DNA of 64,000 nt from Martinezella hainanensis (GTDB taxonomy: Bacteria > Pseudomonadota > Alphaproteobacteria > Rhizobiales > Rhizobiaceae), in the NCBI RefSeq assembly GCF_900094555.1, contig NZ_FMAC01000001.1, forward strand, positions 372,001-436,000. Direction: 5' to 3'. Positions 40,073 to 48,917 of this stretch are shown one piece after another (within the stretch, counting starts at the first letter, position 1; the number at the start of each line of letters is the position of its first letter). Position numbers and translations under genes: made by a program. The notes under the pieces are model-generated. The model saw only the letters and a program-made list of their open reading frames with translations. It was not told where the DNA came from and did no database searches.

Positions 40073-40097
40073 GCGTAGCAGGGAGTTACGCTTTTTT
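40073..40097 (+). terminator. Orphan terminator-like hairpin on the plus strand
   Basis: GCGTA (40073-40077) pairs with TACGC (40087-40091), followed by six T. No plus-strand gene lies just upstream; it might end an unrecognised small transcript. Stem is short. Confidence 0.35.
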
Positions 40098-40141
40098 GCA
40101 TCAATAGCCGGCTATAAAGACGGACGACAAAGCTGCAAGAG

Positions 40142-40903
40142 CTAGGAATAACGGGGCAGCGCCGACAGGAGACGATGCAGCGTATCAATCGTCGAAAAAT
40201 CGGCGATACCATCGATACGCTCAGGCCGGAAATGCCGCTGGAAGGCTTCGACCTCGCCTTTCAGCTTTTCTGAGAATTCGCCATTTATTTCAGTGCCGTA
40301 ACCATAAAGAGACAGCATGGACTGCAAAGCCTCGATCGGCTGACCTACATCGCCCTTCTGGAAGAACCGTCCGCCGGTGATCGAAGCCGGCTCAACCCAA
40401 TGCCCGACACCTGCCGCAGCCAGCCGCGCCCACGGGAATTTTTCACCCGGATCGACCTTGCGCACAGGCGCAACATCGGAGTGTCCAAGCACACGTTCTG
40501 GCGCGATTGCCCAGCGTTGGCCGCAATCGCGACACAGTTCGATCACTGCTTCGATCTGCGCATCAGGGAATTCAGGCAGTCCGCCGGGATGGCCGGCATT
40601 GGCGATCTCGATGCCGATCGACGATGAATTGATATCGGTCTCGCCATGCCACGAGCTCTTGCCCGCATGCCAGGCTCGGCGCTCTTCGGGAACAAGCTGC
40701 ATGACGCGCCCATCCTCGAAGACGAAATAGTGGCTCGAAACCTGGCTCTCCGGACGACAGAGCCAATCGAGCGCACCCTCGGCCGTACCCATACCGGTAT
40801 AATGCAGGAGGATGATATCTGGCCGACGCCCATCCCGCCTCTCGCCATGGTTCGGCGAAGGCTGCACATGGGCGCGAGCGAAATCGGCCTTGAATGCACT
40901 CAT
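40142..40903 (-). CDS. N-acetylmuramoyl-L-alanine amidase, AmiD-like
   Basis: A 253-residue zinc amidase (Amidase_2 fold) that splits the MurNAc-L-Ala bond. Zinc ligands and catalytic residues appear in ILLHYTGM (His near 34), VLGHSDVAP (His) and VDPGEKFPW (Asp and Lys). The C-terminal 75 residues form a peptidoglycan-binding domain (IEALQSMLSLYGYGTEING...VEAFQRHFRP). No signal peptide is visible, so it may act on recycled muropeptides in the cytosol or leave the cell by another route. Start overlaps the TerB/DnaJ gene stop by four bases. Confidence 0.92.
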   Translation of the reverse strand: MSAFKADFARAHVQPSPNHGERRDGRRPDIILLHYTGMGTAEGALDWLCRPESQVSSHYFVFEDGRVMQLVPEERRAWHAGKSSWHGETDINSSSIGIEIANAGHPGGLPEFPDAQIEAVIELCRDCGQRWAIAPERVLGHSDVAPVRKVDPGEKFPWARLAAAGVGHWVEPASITGGRFFQKGDVGQPIEALQSMLSLYGYGTEINGEFSEKLKGEVEAFQRHFRPERIDGIADFSTIDTLHRLLSALPRYS

Positions 40904-41610
40904 GCTGCGCGGCGTTCTTTCTCGATCTCGGCATAAGCCGCATTCAGAGCCGCCATACGCTCATTGGCGATGGCATGGAACTCTTCCGGCACCCCACGCG
41001 ACACAAGGCGATCCGGGTGGTTCTCGTAGACGAGGCCATGGTAGCGACGACGGATCGTCGGGAAATCGTCCTGGCGCGACACGCCGAGCACCTTGTACGG
41101 ATCGCGACCGCCAACGTTGACATGACGGGCCATGATCTGCTCGAACCGCTCTTCGCTCATGTGAAAGATCTCGGCGACATGCTGAAGGAAGTCCATTTCC
41201 TTCTCATGGATCAGACCATCTGCCTTGGCGATATGGAAGAGACCATCGAGCACGTCTTCCAGCACAGGACAATTCTTCGTGCAGGTTTCGCAAAGAGAGG
41301 ACAGCCGCTCCGCATAGGCTTCGTAACCGGCCACATCTTGACGCGCCAGATTATAAAGACGGGCGACGTTTTTCGCTTGATCGGGCGGAAATTCGAAGAT
41401 CTCGCGAAACGCATTGACCTCGTTTTCCGTCACAACGCCGTCCGCTTTCGCCATCTTGGCGGAAAGAGCGATTATCGCGACGGAAAATGCCACCTTACGG
41501 CGCGTTTCCGGATCGCCTTCAAAGACGGTGCGAATGGCTTCGACGACCGCCGACAGGGCATTGCCGGCAGTGCTACCGATAGCATTCAGCAATTTTTCCC
41601 AGAACGACAT
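40900..41610 (-). CDS. TerB-DnaJ domain protein (DjlA-like, no membrane anchor)
   Basis: A 236-residue co-chaperone-like protein. A TerB-type helical domain (about residues 30-150, with VAFSVAIIALSAKMAKADGVVTENEV and LFHIAKADGLIHEKEMDFLQ, acidic metal-binding pattern) is followed by a C-terminal J domain: DPYKVLGVSRQDDFPTIRRRYHGLVYENHPDRL, with the HPD motif that stimulates DnaK. E. coli DjlA has an N-terminal membrane helix; none is obvious here. Coupled by ATGA overlap to the amidase. A palindrome CTACTGAAACAGTAG sits at 41626-41640 in its promoter region. Confidence 0.9.
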   Translation of the reverse strand: MSFWEKLLNAIGSTAGNALSAVVEAIRTVFEGDPETRRKVAFSVAIIALSAKMAKADGVVTENEVNAFREIFEFPPDQAKNVARLYNLARQDVAGYEAYAERLSSLCETCTKNCPVLEDVLDGLFHIAKADGLIHEKEMDFLQHVAEIFHMSEERFEQIMARHVNVGGRDPYKVLGVSRQDDFPTIRRRYHGLVYENHPDRLVSRGVPEEFHAIANERMAALNAAYAEIEKERRAA

Positions 41611-41888
41611 GCCGGTCTCTATATCCTACTGAAACAGTAGAACACCTTGATCAAATAATGCCTATCAATGCAAGCAGTCCATTCGTCGCAAGTCCGAAAA
41701 CACTTTTCACAATTTGGTAATGATGCTGCAGATGCGAACTGTCGTTCAATCGCCCTCGCCCGGCTTTTGAAGACGAAACAAACCGCTGTTTTCTTAAATT
41801 CTTTACTTTACACCCCTGCCCGCCTGTCGCATCCATTTCCACCGCAACCATTGAAATGAAGCAGCTTGACTGCAAGGAGGATCCCCCC

Positions 41889-43100
41889 ATGGCCAAACAG
41901 AAAGTCGCAATGCTCACTGCCGGTGGATTGGCGCCCTGCCTTTCGTCTGCCGTTGGCGGGCTGATTCAGCGCTATAGCGACGTGGCGCCTGATCTCGACA
42001 TCATCGCATATCGTTCTGGCTACCAGGGAGTTCTGCTGGGAGACAGCATCGAGGTGACGCCGGCCATGCGTGAACGCGCCTATCTGCTGCATCGCTATGG
42101 CGGCTCGCCGATCGGCAACAGCCGCGTCAAGCTGACCAACATCGCAGACTGCGTCAAGCGTGGCCTGGTCAAGGAAGGCGAAAACCCGCTGCGCGTCGCA
42201 GCCGAGCGACTGGCTTCCGATGGCGTGACCATCCTTCACACGATCGGCGGCGACGACACCAACACGACTGCCGCGGATCTTGCCGCCTATCTCGGCGCCA
42301 ACGGCTATGATCTGACCGTCGTCGGCCTGCCGAAGACCGTCGACAATGACGTCGTGCCGATCCGCCAGTCGCTCGGCGCCTGGACGGCCGCCGAAGTCGG
42401 CGCTGACTTCTTCGACAATGTCAGCAACGAACAGACCGCGGCACCGAAAACGCTCGTCATTCATGAAGTGATGGGCCGCCACTGTGGCTGGCTGACGGCA
42501 GCGACCGCACGCGCCTACATCCAGAAGACCAGCGCCAATGAATATGTCGACGGCTTCATGATGAATGCCGAACTTAAGCGTATCGACGGCCTCTATCTGC
42601 CGGAAATGGTCTTCGACATCGAGGCGGAAGGCGAACGTCTGCGCGCGATCATGGAAAAGACCGGCCAGGTGACGTTGTTCGTTTCAGAAGGCGCAGGCCT
42701 CGACGCGATCGTCGCAGAACGCGAAGCCTCAGGCGAAGCCGTCAAGCGCGATGCCTTCGGCCATGTGAAGATCGATACGATCAATGTCGGCGGCTGGTTC
42801 CAGAAACAGTTCGCAGCAATCATCGGCGCAGAACGCTCCATGGTACAGAAGTCAGGCTATTTCGCACGCTCGGCGCCGGCAAACGGCGAAGACCTTCGCC
42901 TGATCCAGGGCATGGTCGATCTTGCCGTGGAAAGTGCGCTGAATAAGGTATCGGGCGTCACCGGACATGATGAAGGTCAGGGCGGCAAGCTTCGCGTCAT
43001 CGAATTCCCGCGCATCAAGGGCGGCAAGGCCTTCGATATTTCCGCTCCCTGGTTCGCTAAAGTCATGGACCATATCGGGCAGAAATACACACAGGTCTGA
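41889..43100 (+). CDS. pfp: Pyrophosphate--fructose 6-phosphate 1-phosphotransferase
   Basis: A 403-residue glycolytic/gluconeogenic enzyme that reversibly phosphorylates fructose 6-phosphate with PPi. The motif GGDDTNTTAADLA has Asp in place of the Gly of ATP-dependent enzymes, marking PPi use, and PKTVDND carries the catalytic Asp with Lys. MGRHCGWLTA contacts the sugar phosphate. The ATG at 41889 follows AAGGAGGA; an upstream ATG at 41856 would add eleven residues. An unusual 20-bp tandem array starts right at the stop codon. Confidence 0.96.
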   Translation: MAKQKVAMLTAGGLAPCLSSAVGGLIQRYSDVAPDLDIIAYRSGYQGVLLGDSIEVTPAMRERAYLLHRYGGSPIGNSRVKLTNIADCVKRGLVKEGENPLRVAAERLASDGVTILHTIGGDDTNTTAADLAAYLGANGYDLTVVGLPKTVDNDVVPIRQSLGAWTAAEVGADFFDNVSNEQTAAPKTLVIHEVMGRHCGWLTAATARAYIQKTSANEYVDGFMMNAELKRIDGLYLPEMVFDIEAEGERLRAIMEKTGQVTLFVSEGAGLDAIVAEREASGEAVKRDAFGHVKIDTINVGGWFQKQFAAIIGAERSMVQKSGYFARSAPANGEDLRLIQGMVDLAVESALNKVSGVTGHDEGQGGKLRVIEFPRIKGGKAFDISAPWFAKVMDHIGQKYTQV

Positions 43101-43197
43101 CTCATCGGTGACCAACCGGACTGATCTGTGATCAAACGGTCTGATTGATAATCAAGCGGCCGGATTGACAATCAAGCGGATTGACGGATCGCAAATC
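43098..43197. repeat. 20-bp tandem repeat array, each unit with an inverted repeat
   Basis: Units start at 43098, 43118, 43138, 43158 and (degenerate) 43178. The clearest are GGTCTGATTGATAATCAAGC and GGCCGGATTGACAATCAAGC. Each holds a hyphenated inverted repeat close to CTGAT-N5-ATCAA. The array fills the space between pfp and the LysE gene, ending 44 bases before the LysE start codon; a -35-like TTGACA is at 43165-43170. FNR/FixK sites have TTGAT-N4-ATCAA, so the spacing differs by one. Confidence 0.8.
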
Positions 43198-43240
43198 CGA
43201 TGTCTTTGCTGGCGGCGGAAGAGGAATTGAGGAGGATTCT

Positions 43241-43876
43241 ATGTCCATCGAAACCTGGCTCGCTTTCGCCGCCGCGTCCTGCATCATGCTGGCCATACCG
43301 GGTCCGACCATTCTCCTTGTCATATCCTATGCGCTTGGCCACGGCCGCAAGACGGCGCTGGCAACGGTGACTGGCGTCACGCTTGGCGATTTCACCGCGA
43401 TGACCGCATCGCTTGCCGGTCTCGGCGCCCTTCTTGCCACATCAGCGACACTATTCACGATTCTTAAGCTGATCGGCGCAGCCTACCTCGTTTTCCTCGG
43501 AATCAAGCTCTGGAGAGCCCCGATTGTGAAGGGTCCGCTGGGCGACAATGACAATCTCCCAGAGGAAAAACCGTTAAAAATTCTCTTACACGCATATGTT
43601 GTGACAGCCCTCAACCCGAAGAGCATCGTCTTTTTCATTGCGTTCGTTCCGCAATTTCTCGACATGTCAAAACCATTTCTTGAGCAAACGCTTATTCTAG
43701 AGGCAACTTTTCTGACTTTGGCGGCCTTGAACTCGCTCATTTACGTGTTCGTCGCCGACATGGCACGCGGCTTCATTCGCAAGGCAAGCGTGCAACGCGC
43801 CGTTAACAGAACGGGCGGAACCCTGTTGATTGCAGCCGGCGCAGTGACCGCCGGATACCGTCGGATGGCCGCCTGA
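43241..43876 (+). CDS. LysE/RhtB family exporter
   Basis: A 211-residue membrane protein with six predicted helices that exports amino acids or related small molecules. Family marks are CIMLAIPGPTILLVISYALGHGRKTAL near the N terminus, GDFTAMTASLAGLGALLATSATLFTILKLIGAAYLVFLGIKLW, and the central NPKSIVFFIAFVPQF. The ATG at 43241 has a strong ribosome binding site TTGAGGAGG; a longer frame from 43181 is unlikely because it begins in the repeat array. Substrate unknown. Confidence 0.93.
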   Translation: MSIETWLAFAAASCIMLAIPGPTILLVISYALGHGRKTALATVTGVTLGDFTAMTASLAGLGALLATSATLFTILKLIGAAYLVFLGIKLWRAPIVKGPLGDNDNLPEEKPLKILLHAYVVTALNPKSIVFFIAFVPQFLDMSKPFLEQTLILEATFLTLAALNSLIYVFVADMARGFIRKASVQRAVNRTGGTLLIAAGAVTAGYRRMAA

Positions 43877-44010
43877 GGCGGTGCAGGGTTGCGGGGCGAT
43901 CACGGATAGGTTAATGGGGATTCATAATTTTATCGATCCTGTGACCGAATTTGGCGGTCCTGTGGCCGAATTGCATCGAAATTAGGTTTGGTTTTTTCGA
44001 AAGTGACAGA

Positions 44011-45177
44011 ATGGTAACGATCGGATTTCCCAGCCTGAAGCGCAGCGTTGCCTTATCGGCAATGATGTGCGGCGCTCTTGCCGGGTGCGCAAGCACTCAG
44101 CAGCAACAGACGTCTCAGGCAGAACTCCCGTCGGCACACACCAACGTGCCGCATCCGAATACGACCCTAACCGCAACTGGCACAGCCGCGCCCGCAGGCG
44201 GCGTCGCAATAGCGGCAGTATTGCCGACCTTCATCGGTCCGCAGCGGCCGCAACAGACGGCAATGGTAAAGTCCGGTCGCGTTGTTCCGGGTGCGGCAAA
44301 TGTTGCTGCTGCAGCGGTAAGCCAGCAGCAGATGGACGCAGCACAGGGGCGCTTCGGCGCGCCAGTAGCAAATGCTGCCAATCAGGGTACGGCCGCAATC
44401 GCAGCTGCGACGGGTGCGCCTGCCGCCGGTACATCGACGGCTGCGGCCTACGCGGCATCCGATGTGCCCCTGGTGCCTTCCGTGGTTGCAATTCCCATGC
44501 CCAATCCGGCACGCCCCGGCGATGCCGCGCTCACGCCGGTTTCCGCATCCACGGCCCAGGGCGAGCCGACCATTCCGATGACATCGGATGTGGCAGCCAT
44601 TCAAGTCGCAGTGCCGACGCCGCGTCCAGATTCGATGGCACAGGCAGAAGTCGCCTTCGCCACCCCCGCTCAGATCGGCGTTCAGCGCTATGCGGACAAC
44701 CGCATGCATTACGACTTCAATTTCGACAGCAGCGGCCCGACGGTCGTTCCGGCTGTCATGACCACCACCAACACGCCGAATTACGATTCCGATGTTCCGG
44801 CCGCGGAAAAGAGCTACGTTTCGAAGCTCATCCAGAAATACGCCAAGCTCTACGAAATTCCGGAATCCTTGATCCATCGCGTCGTTCACCGCGAAAGCCG
44901 CTACAATCCGAAGGCCTATAACCGCGCCGGATATTTCGGCCTGATGCAGATCAAGTACAATACGGCCAAGTCGATGGGCTATGAAGGCCCGGCGTCCGGC
45001 CTCCTTGATGCCGAAACCAACATCAAATACGCCGCCAAATATCTGCGCGGCGCTTGGATGACGGCCGACAGCAAGGCAGAAAACAAGGAAGCCAATGCGG
45101 TCCAGCTCTACGCTCGCGGCTACTACTACGATGCCAAGCGCAAGGGCCTGACGGACGTCGCCAACGGCAATTACTGA
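44011..45177 (+). CDS. Lipoprotein SLT-domain lytic transglycosylase
   Basis: A 388-residue predicted outer-membrane lipoprotein. The signal peptide ends in the lipobox ALAGC near residue 26. A long Ala/Pro/Thr-rich linker (about 30-250) spans the periplasm, and the C-terminal SLT domain begins at KSYVSKLIQKYAKLYEIPESLIHRVVHRESRYNP with the catalytic Glu, then AGYFGLMQIKYNTAKSMGY and AETNIKYAAKYLRGAW. It ends with YARGYYYDAKRKG, typical of rhizobial homologues. The ATG at 44011 gives a regular lipoprotein signal. The linker is strongly biased in composition. Confidence 0.9.
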   Translation: MVTIGFPSLKRSVALSAMMCGALAGCASTQQQQTSQAELPSAHTNVPHPNTTLTATGTAAPAGGVAIAAVLPTFIGPQRPQQTAMVKSGRVVPGAANVAAAAVSQQQMDAAQGRFGAPVANAANQGTAAIAAATGAPAAGTSTAAAYAASDVPLVPSVVAIPMPNPARPGDAALTPVSASTAQGEPTIPMTSDVAAIQVAVPTPRPDSMAQAEVAFATPAQIGVQRYADNRMHYDFNFDSSGPTVVPAVMTTTNTPNYDSDVPAAEKSYVSKLIQKYAKLYEIPESLIHRVVHRESRYNPKAYNRAGYFGLMQIKYNTAKSMGYEGPASGLLDAETNIKYAAKYLRGAWMTADSKAENKEANAVQLYARGYYYDAKRKGLTDVANGNY

Positions 45178-45194
45178 TCTATCGGGATATTGTG

Positions 45195-45224
45195 AAAGCC
45201 GGCCTACGTGGAGGCCGGCTTTAT
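45195..45224. terminator. Bidirectional terminator between transglycosylase and hydrolase genes
   Basis: AAAGCCGGCCT (45195-45205) pairs perfectly with AGGCCGGCTTT (45212-45222). The last codons and the stop of the minus-strand hydrolase gene lie within the stem and loop. T runs are short on both sides. Confidence 0.8.
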
Positions 45225-46592
45225 CACATCCATGATCCGCTTTACCAGGATTTGCGGCCGATAATCCGCCCAGGTCGGCGTCAACCCCATCCGCACGACA
45301 ACAAGATTGGCAGACGGCACGATTGCGATCGTCTGGCCGTCGTGACCGGTCATCCAGAAGGTATCCGCAGGCAGGCCAAATTGCGCATTGGAGCCGCCGG
45401 GGCCGGCAAGCCAGGCTTGAGCCTGCGAGTAAACGCCCTCGGAAGCCTTCGTTGGCGTGCGCATGGCACCGACAAAACCTTCCGGCAGCAGGCGGTGCCC
45501 ATTCCAAACCCCATCCTGCAGCAGAAAGAGACCAAAACGTGCCCAATCGCGGGCGTTGGCGTAAAGATAGGAACTGCCGACGAAGGTGCCGCGCTCGTCG
45601 GCCTCGAAAACGGCGCTGTACATGCCGAGCGGCCCGAAAAGTGCTTCACGCGGATAGGAGATGGCAGCGCTCAGATTGGGCAGCCGGTTCATCCAGAGGC
45701 GCGAAAGCAGCGCCGCCGTGCCGCTGGAATAGCTGAAACGTTCGCCAGGGGCAGCCAACTGATGCGCGTCGGCTGCGATACTGGTCACGTCCGGGTCGAG
45801 GTAGAGCATACGCGTCACGTCCGACACGGTGCCATATGACTCGTTGAAGGCAAGGCCGCTCTCCATGGCGAGGAGATCGCTGAGCTTGATATCCTTGCGT
45901 GGGTCCACGCTCCATTGCGGCAGAAGATTCTGATCGTCGAAGGACATGCGGCCAGCCAGCATCAAGCGACCGATGATGGCTGCATTGACGGTCTTCGTCA
46001 TGGACCAGCCGATCAACGGCGTTCCCTTGCCGAACCCGTCGCCATAAGTCTCGGCGACGATGCGGCCATCCTTGACGACGACGATTGCGCGCATGGCAGG
46101 CCCGGCGAGGTCAGAATTCGATACGATATTGGCAAGCTTCGTCCCTTCGTCGCCCTGGCCAAGGTTTACCGTATCCCCATCCGGCCACACGGCATCACTC
46201 TTCGGCGCCTTGACCTTGTTGAGAAAGACGGCGCTGCGAGCCGCCTGCAGATCGCCGTCCGGCACCAGCGCACAGCCAAGCGCACCGCGATAGAGCGCAC
46301 GGTTCGGCGCAAACAATCCGAGGAAGCGGGCCGTGACAACTCCTTCCTCTCGGTCCACATAGACTCGAATGAGTTTCAATGCGGGATTGCCGGGAGCCTG
46401 CACATCCTCTTCCAGTACCTTGTCCGGGTCTCGCTTGGCGACGAACGTGTTGGAGCAGACAATCTTTGCGGCATAGCCATCGCCGACCTTGAGCAATTCC
46501 GGCGGATAAACAGACAGCCAAATGGCCCCGCCGGCGACAATGATCAGCAGCAAAACAATAAGAGCCCCGATCACTCTCGATATCAAACGCAT
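45204..46592 (-). CDS. Serine hydrolase of the beta-lactamase/NylB fold
   Basis: A 462-residue membrane-anchored hydrolase with one N-terminal hydrophobic helix (about residues 7-27) and the rest outside the cytoplasm. Catalytic motifs of class C beta-lactamase-fold enzymes are SMTK (SxxK, near residue 198), YSSG (YxN position with Ser) and GHDG (near the C terminus). The closest architecture is that of 6-aminohexanoate-dimer hydrolase/EstB-like proteins; substrate unknown and true beta-lactamase activity is doubtful. It stands alone, convergent with the transglycosylase gene. Confidence 0.88.
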   Translation of the reverse strand: MRLISRVIGALIVLLLIIVAGGAIWLSVYPPELLKVGDGYAAKIVCSNTFVAKRDPDKVLEEDVQAPGNPALKLIRVYVDREEGVVTARFLGLFAPNRALYRGALGCALVPDGDLQAARSAVFLNKVKAPKSDAVWPDGDTVNLGQGDEGTKLANIVSNSDLAGPAMRAIVVVKDGRIVAETYGDGFGKGTPLIGWSMTKTVNAAIIGRLMLAGRMSFDDQNLLPQWSVDPRKDIKLSDLLAMESGLAFNESYGTVSDVTRMLYLDPDVTSIAADAHQLAAPGERFSYSSGTAALLSRLWMNRLPNLSAAISYPREALFGPLGMYSAVFEADERGTFVGSSYLYANARDWARFGLFLLQDGVWNGHRLLPEGFVGAMRTPTKASEGVYSQAQAWLAGPGGSNAQFGLPADTFWMTGHDGQTIAIVPSANLVVVRMGLTPTWADYRPQILVKRIMDVIKPAST

Positions 46593-46717
46593 GTTGCATA
46601 CCCTCCAAAAAGGTAGGCGGAGACAATCAGGAAACGTAACAAGATGAAAGGCCTATCGTGATGGCAGCCCGTTAAATCTGCGTAACGGTCCATTTCCGCG
46701 AAATCTGCCAACAGCCC

Positions 46718-46735
46718 GCGTCATCAGACTGTAGC
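46718..46735 (+). promoter_or_regulatory. Weak candidate Pho box upstream of btaA
   Basis: GCGTCAT-CAGA-CTGTAGC has the 11-base period of a PhoB half-site pair (CTGTCAT-N4-CTGTCAT) but matches only about 9 of 14 positions. btaAB genes of rhizobia are known to be induced by phosphate limitation, which makes a Pho box likely in this region. Confidence 0.25.
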
Positions 46736-46784
46736 ATTGGCGGGTTACACGCCCTGAACTTCACAAATCGGTGACAAGACTCAG

Positions 46785-48032
46785 ATGACGGAATTCGCCC
46801 CGGATGCCGGTCTCCAAAAGAACCGGAAACTCAAGGACGCTCTGCTGCAGCACAAGGCACTGTCTAAAGCTGGCCTCTCCGAGCGCCTGTTCGGGATGTT
46901 GTTTTCCGGCCTCGTCTATCCGCAGATCTGGGAAGATCCGGATATCGATATGGAGGCGATGGAGCTGCAGGCGCATCATCGCATCGTCACCATCGGTTCG
47001 GGCGGCTGCAACATGCTCGCCTACCTCTCGCAAAATCCTGCATCCATCGATGTCGTCGATCTCAATCGCCACCATATCGCACTGAACAAGCTGAAGCTTG
47101 CGGCTTTCCGTCTGCTTCCCGGCCATGCGGACCTGGTGCGCTTCTTCGGAACGCCTGACATCGCGGCCAATAGCCAGGCCTACGACCAATTCATCGCGCC
47201 GCGCCTCGACACGGCAACCGCCAACTACTGGGACGGCCGCGATCTCTATGGCCGTCGGCGCATCACGGTTTTCAACCGCAATATCTACAAGACCGGCCTT
47301 CTCGGCCGCTTTATCGGCGCCGCCCACGTTCTTGCGCGCCTTCACGGCGTTCGCCTCGCCAAGATGACGGAAGCCCGCACCATGCGCGAGCAGCGCCAGT
47401 TCTTCGAAGAGGAAATCGCACCGATCTTCGACAAGCGCGCCGTTCGCTGGCTGCTCGGTCGCAAGAGCTCGCTCTTCGGCCTCGGCATCCCGCCGCAGCA
47501 GTATGATGAGCTTGCAAGCCTTGCGGGCGACGATTCCATTTCGGCCGTGCTGAAACACCGCCTGGAAAAGCTCGCCTGTCACTTCCCGATGCGCGACAAT
47601 TACTTTGCCTGGCAGGCATTCTCGCGCCGCTACGCTGCCCAGCACCAGGGTCCCCTGCCCACCTATCTCAAGCCGGAACACTATGCCGCGATCCGCGCCA
47701 ATGCCGATCGTGTCGACGTGCATCACGCCAATTTCACCGAGCTTCTCGCTTCCAAACCGGCAGCCTCGCGCGATCGCTACATCTTGCTTGATGCGCAGGA
47801 CTGGATGACCGACGAGCAGCTCAATGGCCTCTGGGCGGAGATCACCCGCACGGCGCGCGAGGACGCCCGCGTCATCTTCCGCACGGCTGCGGAAAAGAGC
47901 ATCATTGAGGGTCGTCTTTCTCCAGCGATCCGCGACCAGTGGGTCTATTTCGAAGAGCGTTCGCAGGAGCTCAATGCTCGTGACCGCTCGGCCATCTACG
48001 GCGGCTTCCACATCTACGGGAAAAAAGCGTGA
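46785..48032 (+). CDS. btaA: SAM:diacylglycerol 3-amino-3-carboxypropyltransferase BtaA
   Basis: A 415-residue enzyme (DUF3419 family) for the first step of betaine lipid synthesis: transfer of the aminocarboxypropyl group of SAM to diacylglycerol, giving diacylglycerylhomoserine. Visible are GLVYPQIWEDPDIDMEAM, the SAM-binding VTIGSGGCNMLAYLSQNPASIDVVDLN, and the C-terminal VIFRTAAEKS. The direct neighbour btaB overlaps the stop codon by four bases (GTGA), so both products are made together. Under phosphate starvation these lipids replace phospholipids in rhizobia. Confidence 0.95.
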   Translation: MTEFAPDAGLQKNRKLKDALLQHKALSKAGLSERLFGMLFSGLVYPQIWEDPDIDMEAMELQAHHRIVTIGSGGCNMLAYLSQNPASIDVVDLNRHHIALNKLKLAAFRLLPGHADLVRFFGTPDIAANSQAYDQFIAPRLDTATANYWDGRDLYGRRRITVFNRNIYKTGLLGRFIGAAHVLARLHGVRLAKMTEARTMREQRQFFEEEIAPIFDKRAVRWLLGRKSSLFGLGIPPQQYDELASLAGDDSISAVLKHRLEKLACHFPMRDNYFAWQAFSRRYAAQHQGPLPTYLKPEHYAAIRANADRVDVHHANFTELLASKPAASRDRYILLDAQDWMTDEQLNGLWAEITRTAREDARVIFRTAAEKSIIEGRLSPAIRDQWVYFEERSQELNARDRSAIYGGFHIYGKKA

Positions 48033-48703
48033 GCCAGGCGGATACAGGCATAGAAACCAGCGCAAACAACCACGCCAAGCTGATGGACGGCATGTACCGC
48101 TATCAGCGTCACATCTATGACCTGACCCGCAAATATTACCTGTTCGGACGCGATCGAACGATCGAACAGCTGAATGTGCCAGTCGGCGGCTCGCTTCTGG
48201 AAGTGGGCTGTGGCACGGGTCGCAATATGCTGCTCGCCTATCGACGCTTCCCCTCCTCTCGGCTCTACGGCCTTGATATCTCGCAGGAAATGCTGATCTC
48301 GGCGCGTGCCAATTTCCGCGGCTTGAAGCAGATGCCGGACTTCCGCGTCGCCGATGCCACAGCCTTTTCGCCGGCCGATTTCAACGTAGGCGGGTTTGAT
48401 CGCGTGATGATTTCCTACGCGCTCTCGATGATCCCGGACTGGAAGAATGCCATCGACGCTTCGCTCGATGCGGTCGCACCCGGCGGCGAGCTTCATATCG
48501 TCGATTTCGGCCAGCAGGAAGGATTGCCTGGTTGGTTCCGTGCCATACTCAAAGGCTGGCTGAAGAAATTCCACGTCACTCCCCGCGCCGATCTTCTGAC
48601 GGTGCTCGAAGAAAAAGCTGCAGCGCGAGGCATGTCGGTGAAAACCGAAAGGATCGGCCGCGGATATGCCTGGCGGGCGGTGGCAACCCGGCACGGCGCT
48701 TGA
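48029..48703 (+). CDS. btaB: Betaine-lipid N-methyltransferase BtaB
   Basis: A 224-residue SAM-dependent methyltransferase that trimethylates diacylglycerylhomoserine to DGTS. MYRYQRHIYDLTRKYYLFGRDRTI is the family N terminus, LLEVGCGTGRNMLLAYRRFP is SAM motif I near residue 58, and RVMISYALSMIPDW with GGELHIVDFGQQEGLP follow. It starts with GTG overlapping the btaA stop codon (48029-48032). Confidence 0.95.
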   Translation: MSQADTGIETSANNHAKLMDGMYRYQRHIYDLTRKYYLFGRDRTIEQLNVPVGGSLLEVGCGTGRNMLLAYRRFPSSRLYGLDISQEMLISARANFRGLKQMPDFRVADATAFSPADFNVGGFDRVMISYALSMIPDWKNAIDASLDAVAPGGELHIVDFGQQEGLPGWFRAILKGWLKKFHVTPRADLLTVLEEKAAARGMSVKTERIGRGYAWRAVATRHGA

Positions 48704-48917
48704 GCGGCGACAGATTCCAGCGCAAAATCCGGCCTCTGAAGGCACCAAGCATAAGAATTTGCTTGAAGATAACGCATTTTTTACGTTGATATGGTGAATA
48801 AAGTGGCAAGATCAGCTGGCAACAGTCTGGTCTGCCGCTCTTTCGGATTATCGGGGACCATATTACGGAAGCCAAGTCTTGGGGCAGCAAGATCACTCGC
48901 GCCATAACAGGATATCC

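Noticed and set aside
43118..43177. FNR/FixK anaerobic boxes in the 20-bp array
   Set aside because: The half sites resemble TTGAT and ATCAA but are spaced by five bases, not the four needed for FNR/FixK.
43098..43197. CRISPR array
   Set aside because: Units are directly tandem without unique spacers, only four to five copies, and no cas genes are present.
45204..46592. Antibiotic-resistance beta-lactamase
   Set aside because: The SxxK and HDG motifs are present but the YxN position reads YSSG and the long N-terminal extension fits NylB/EstB-like hydrolases rather than AmpC.
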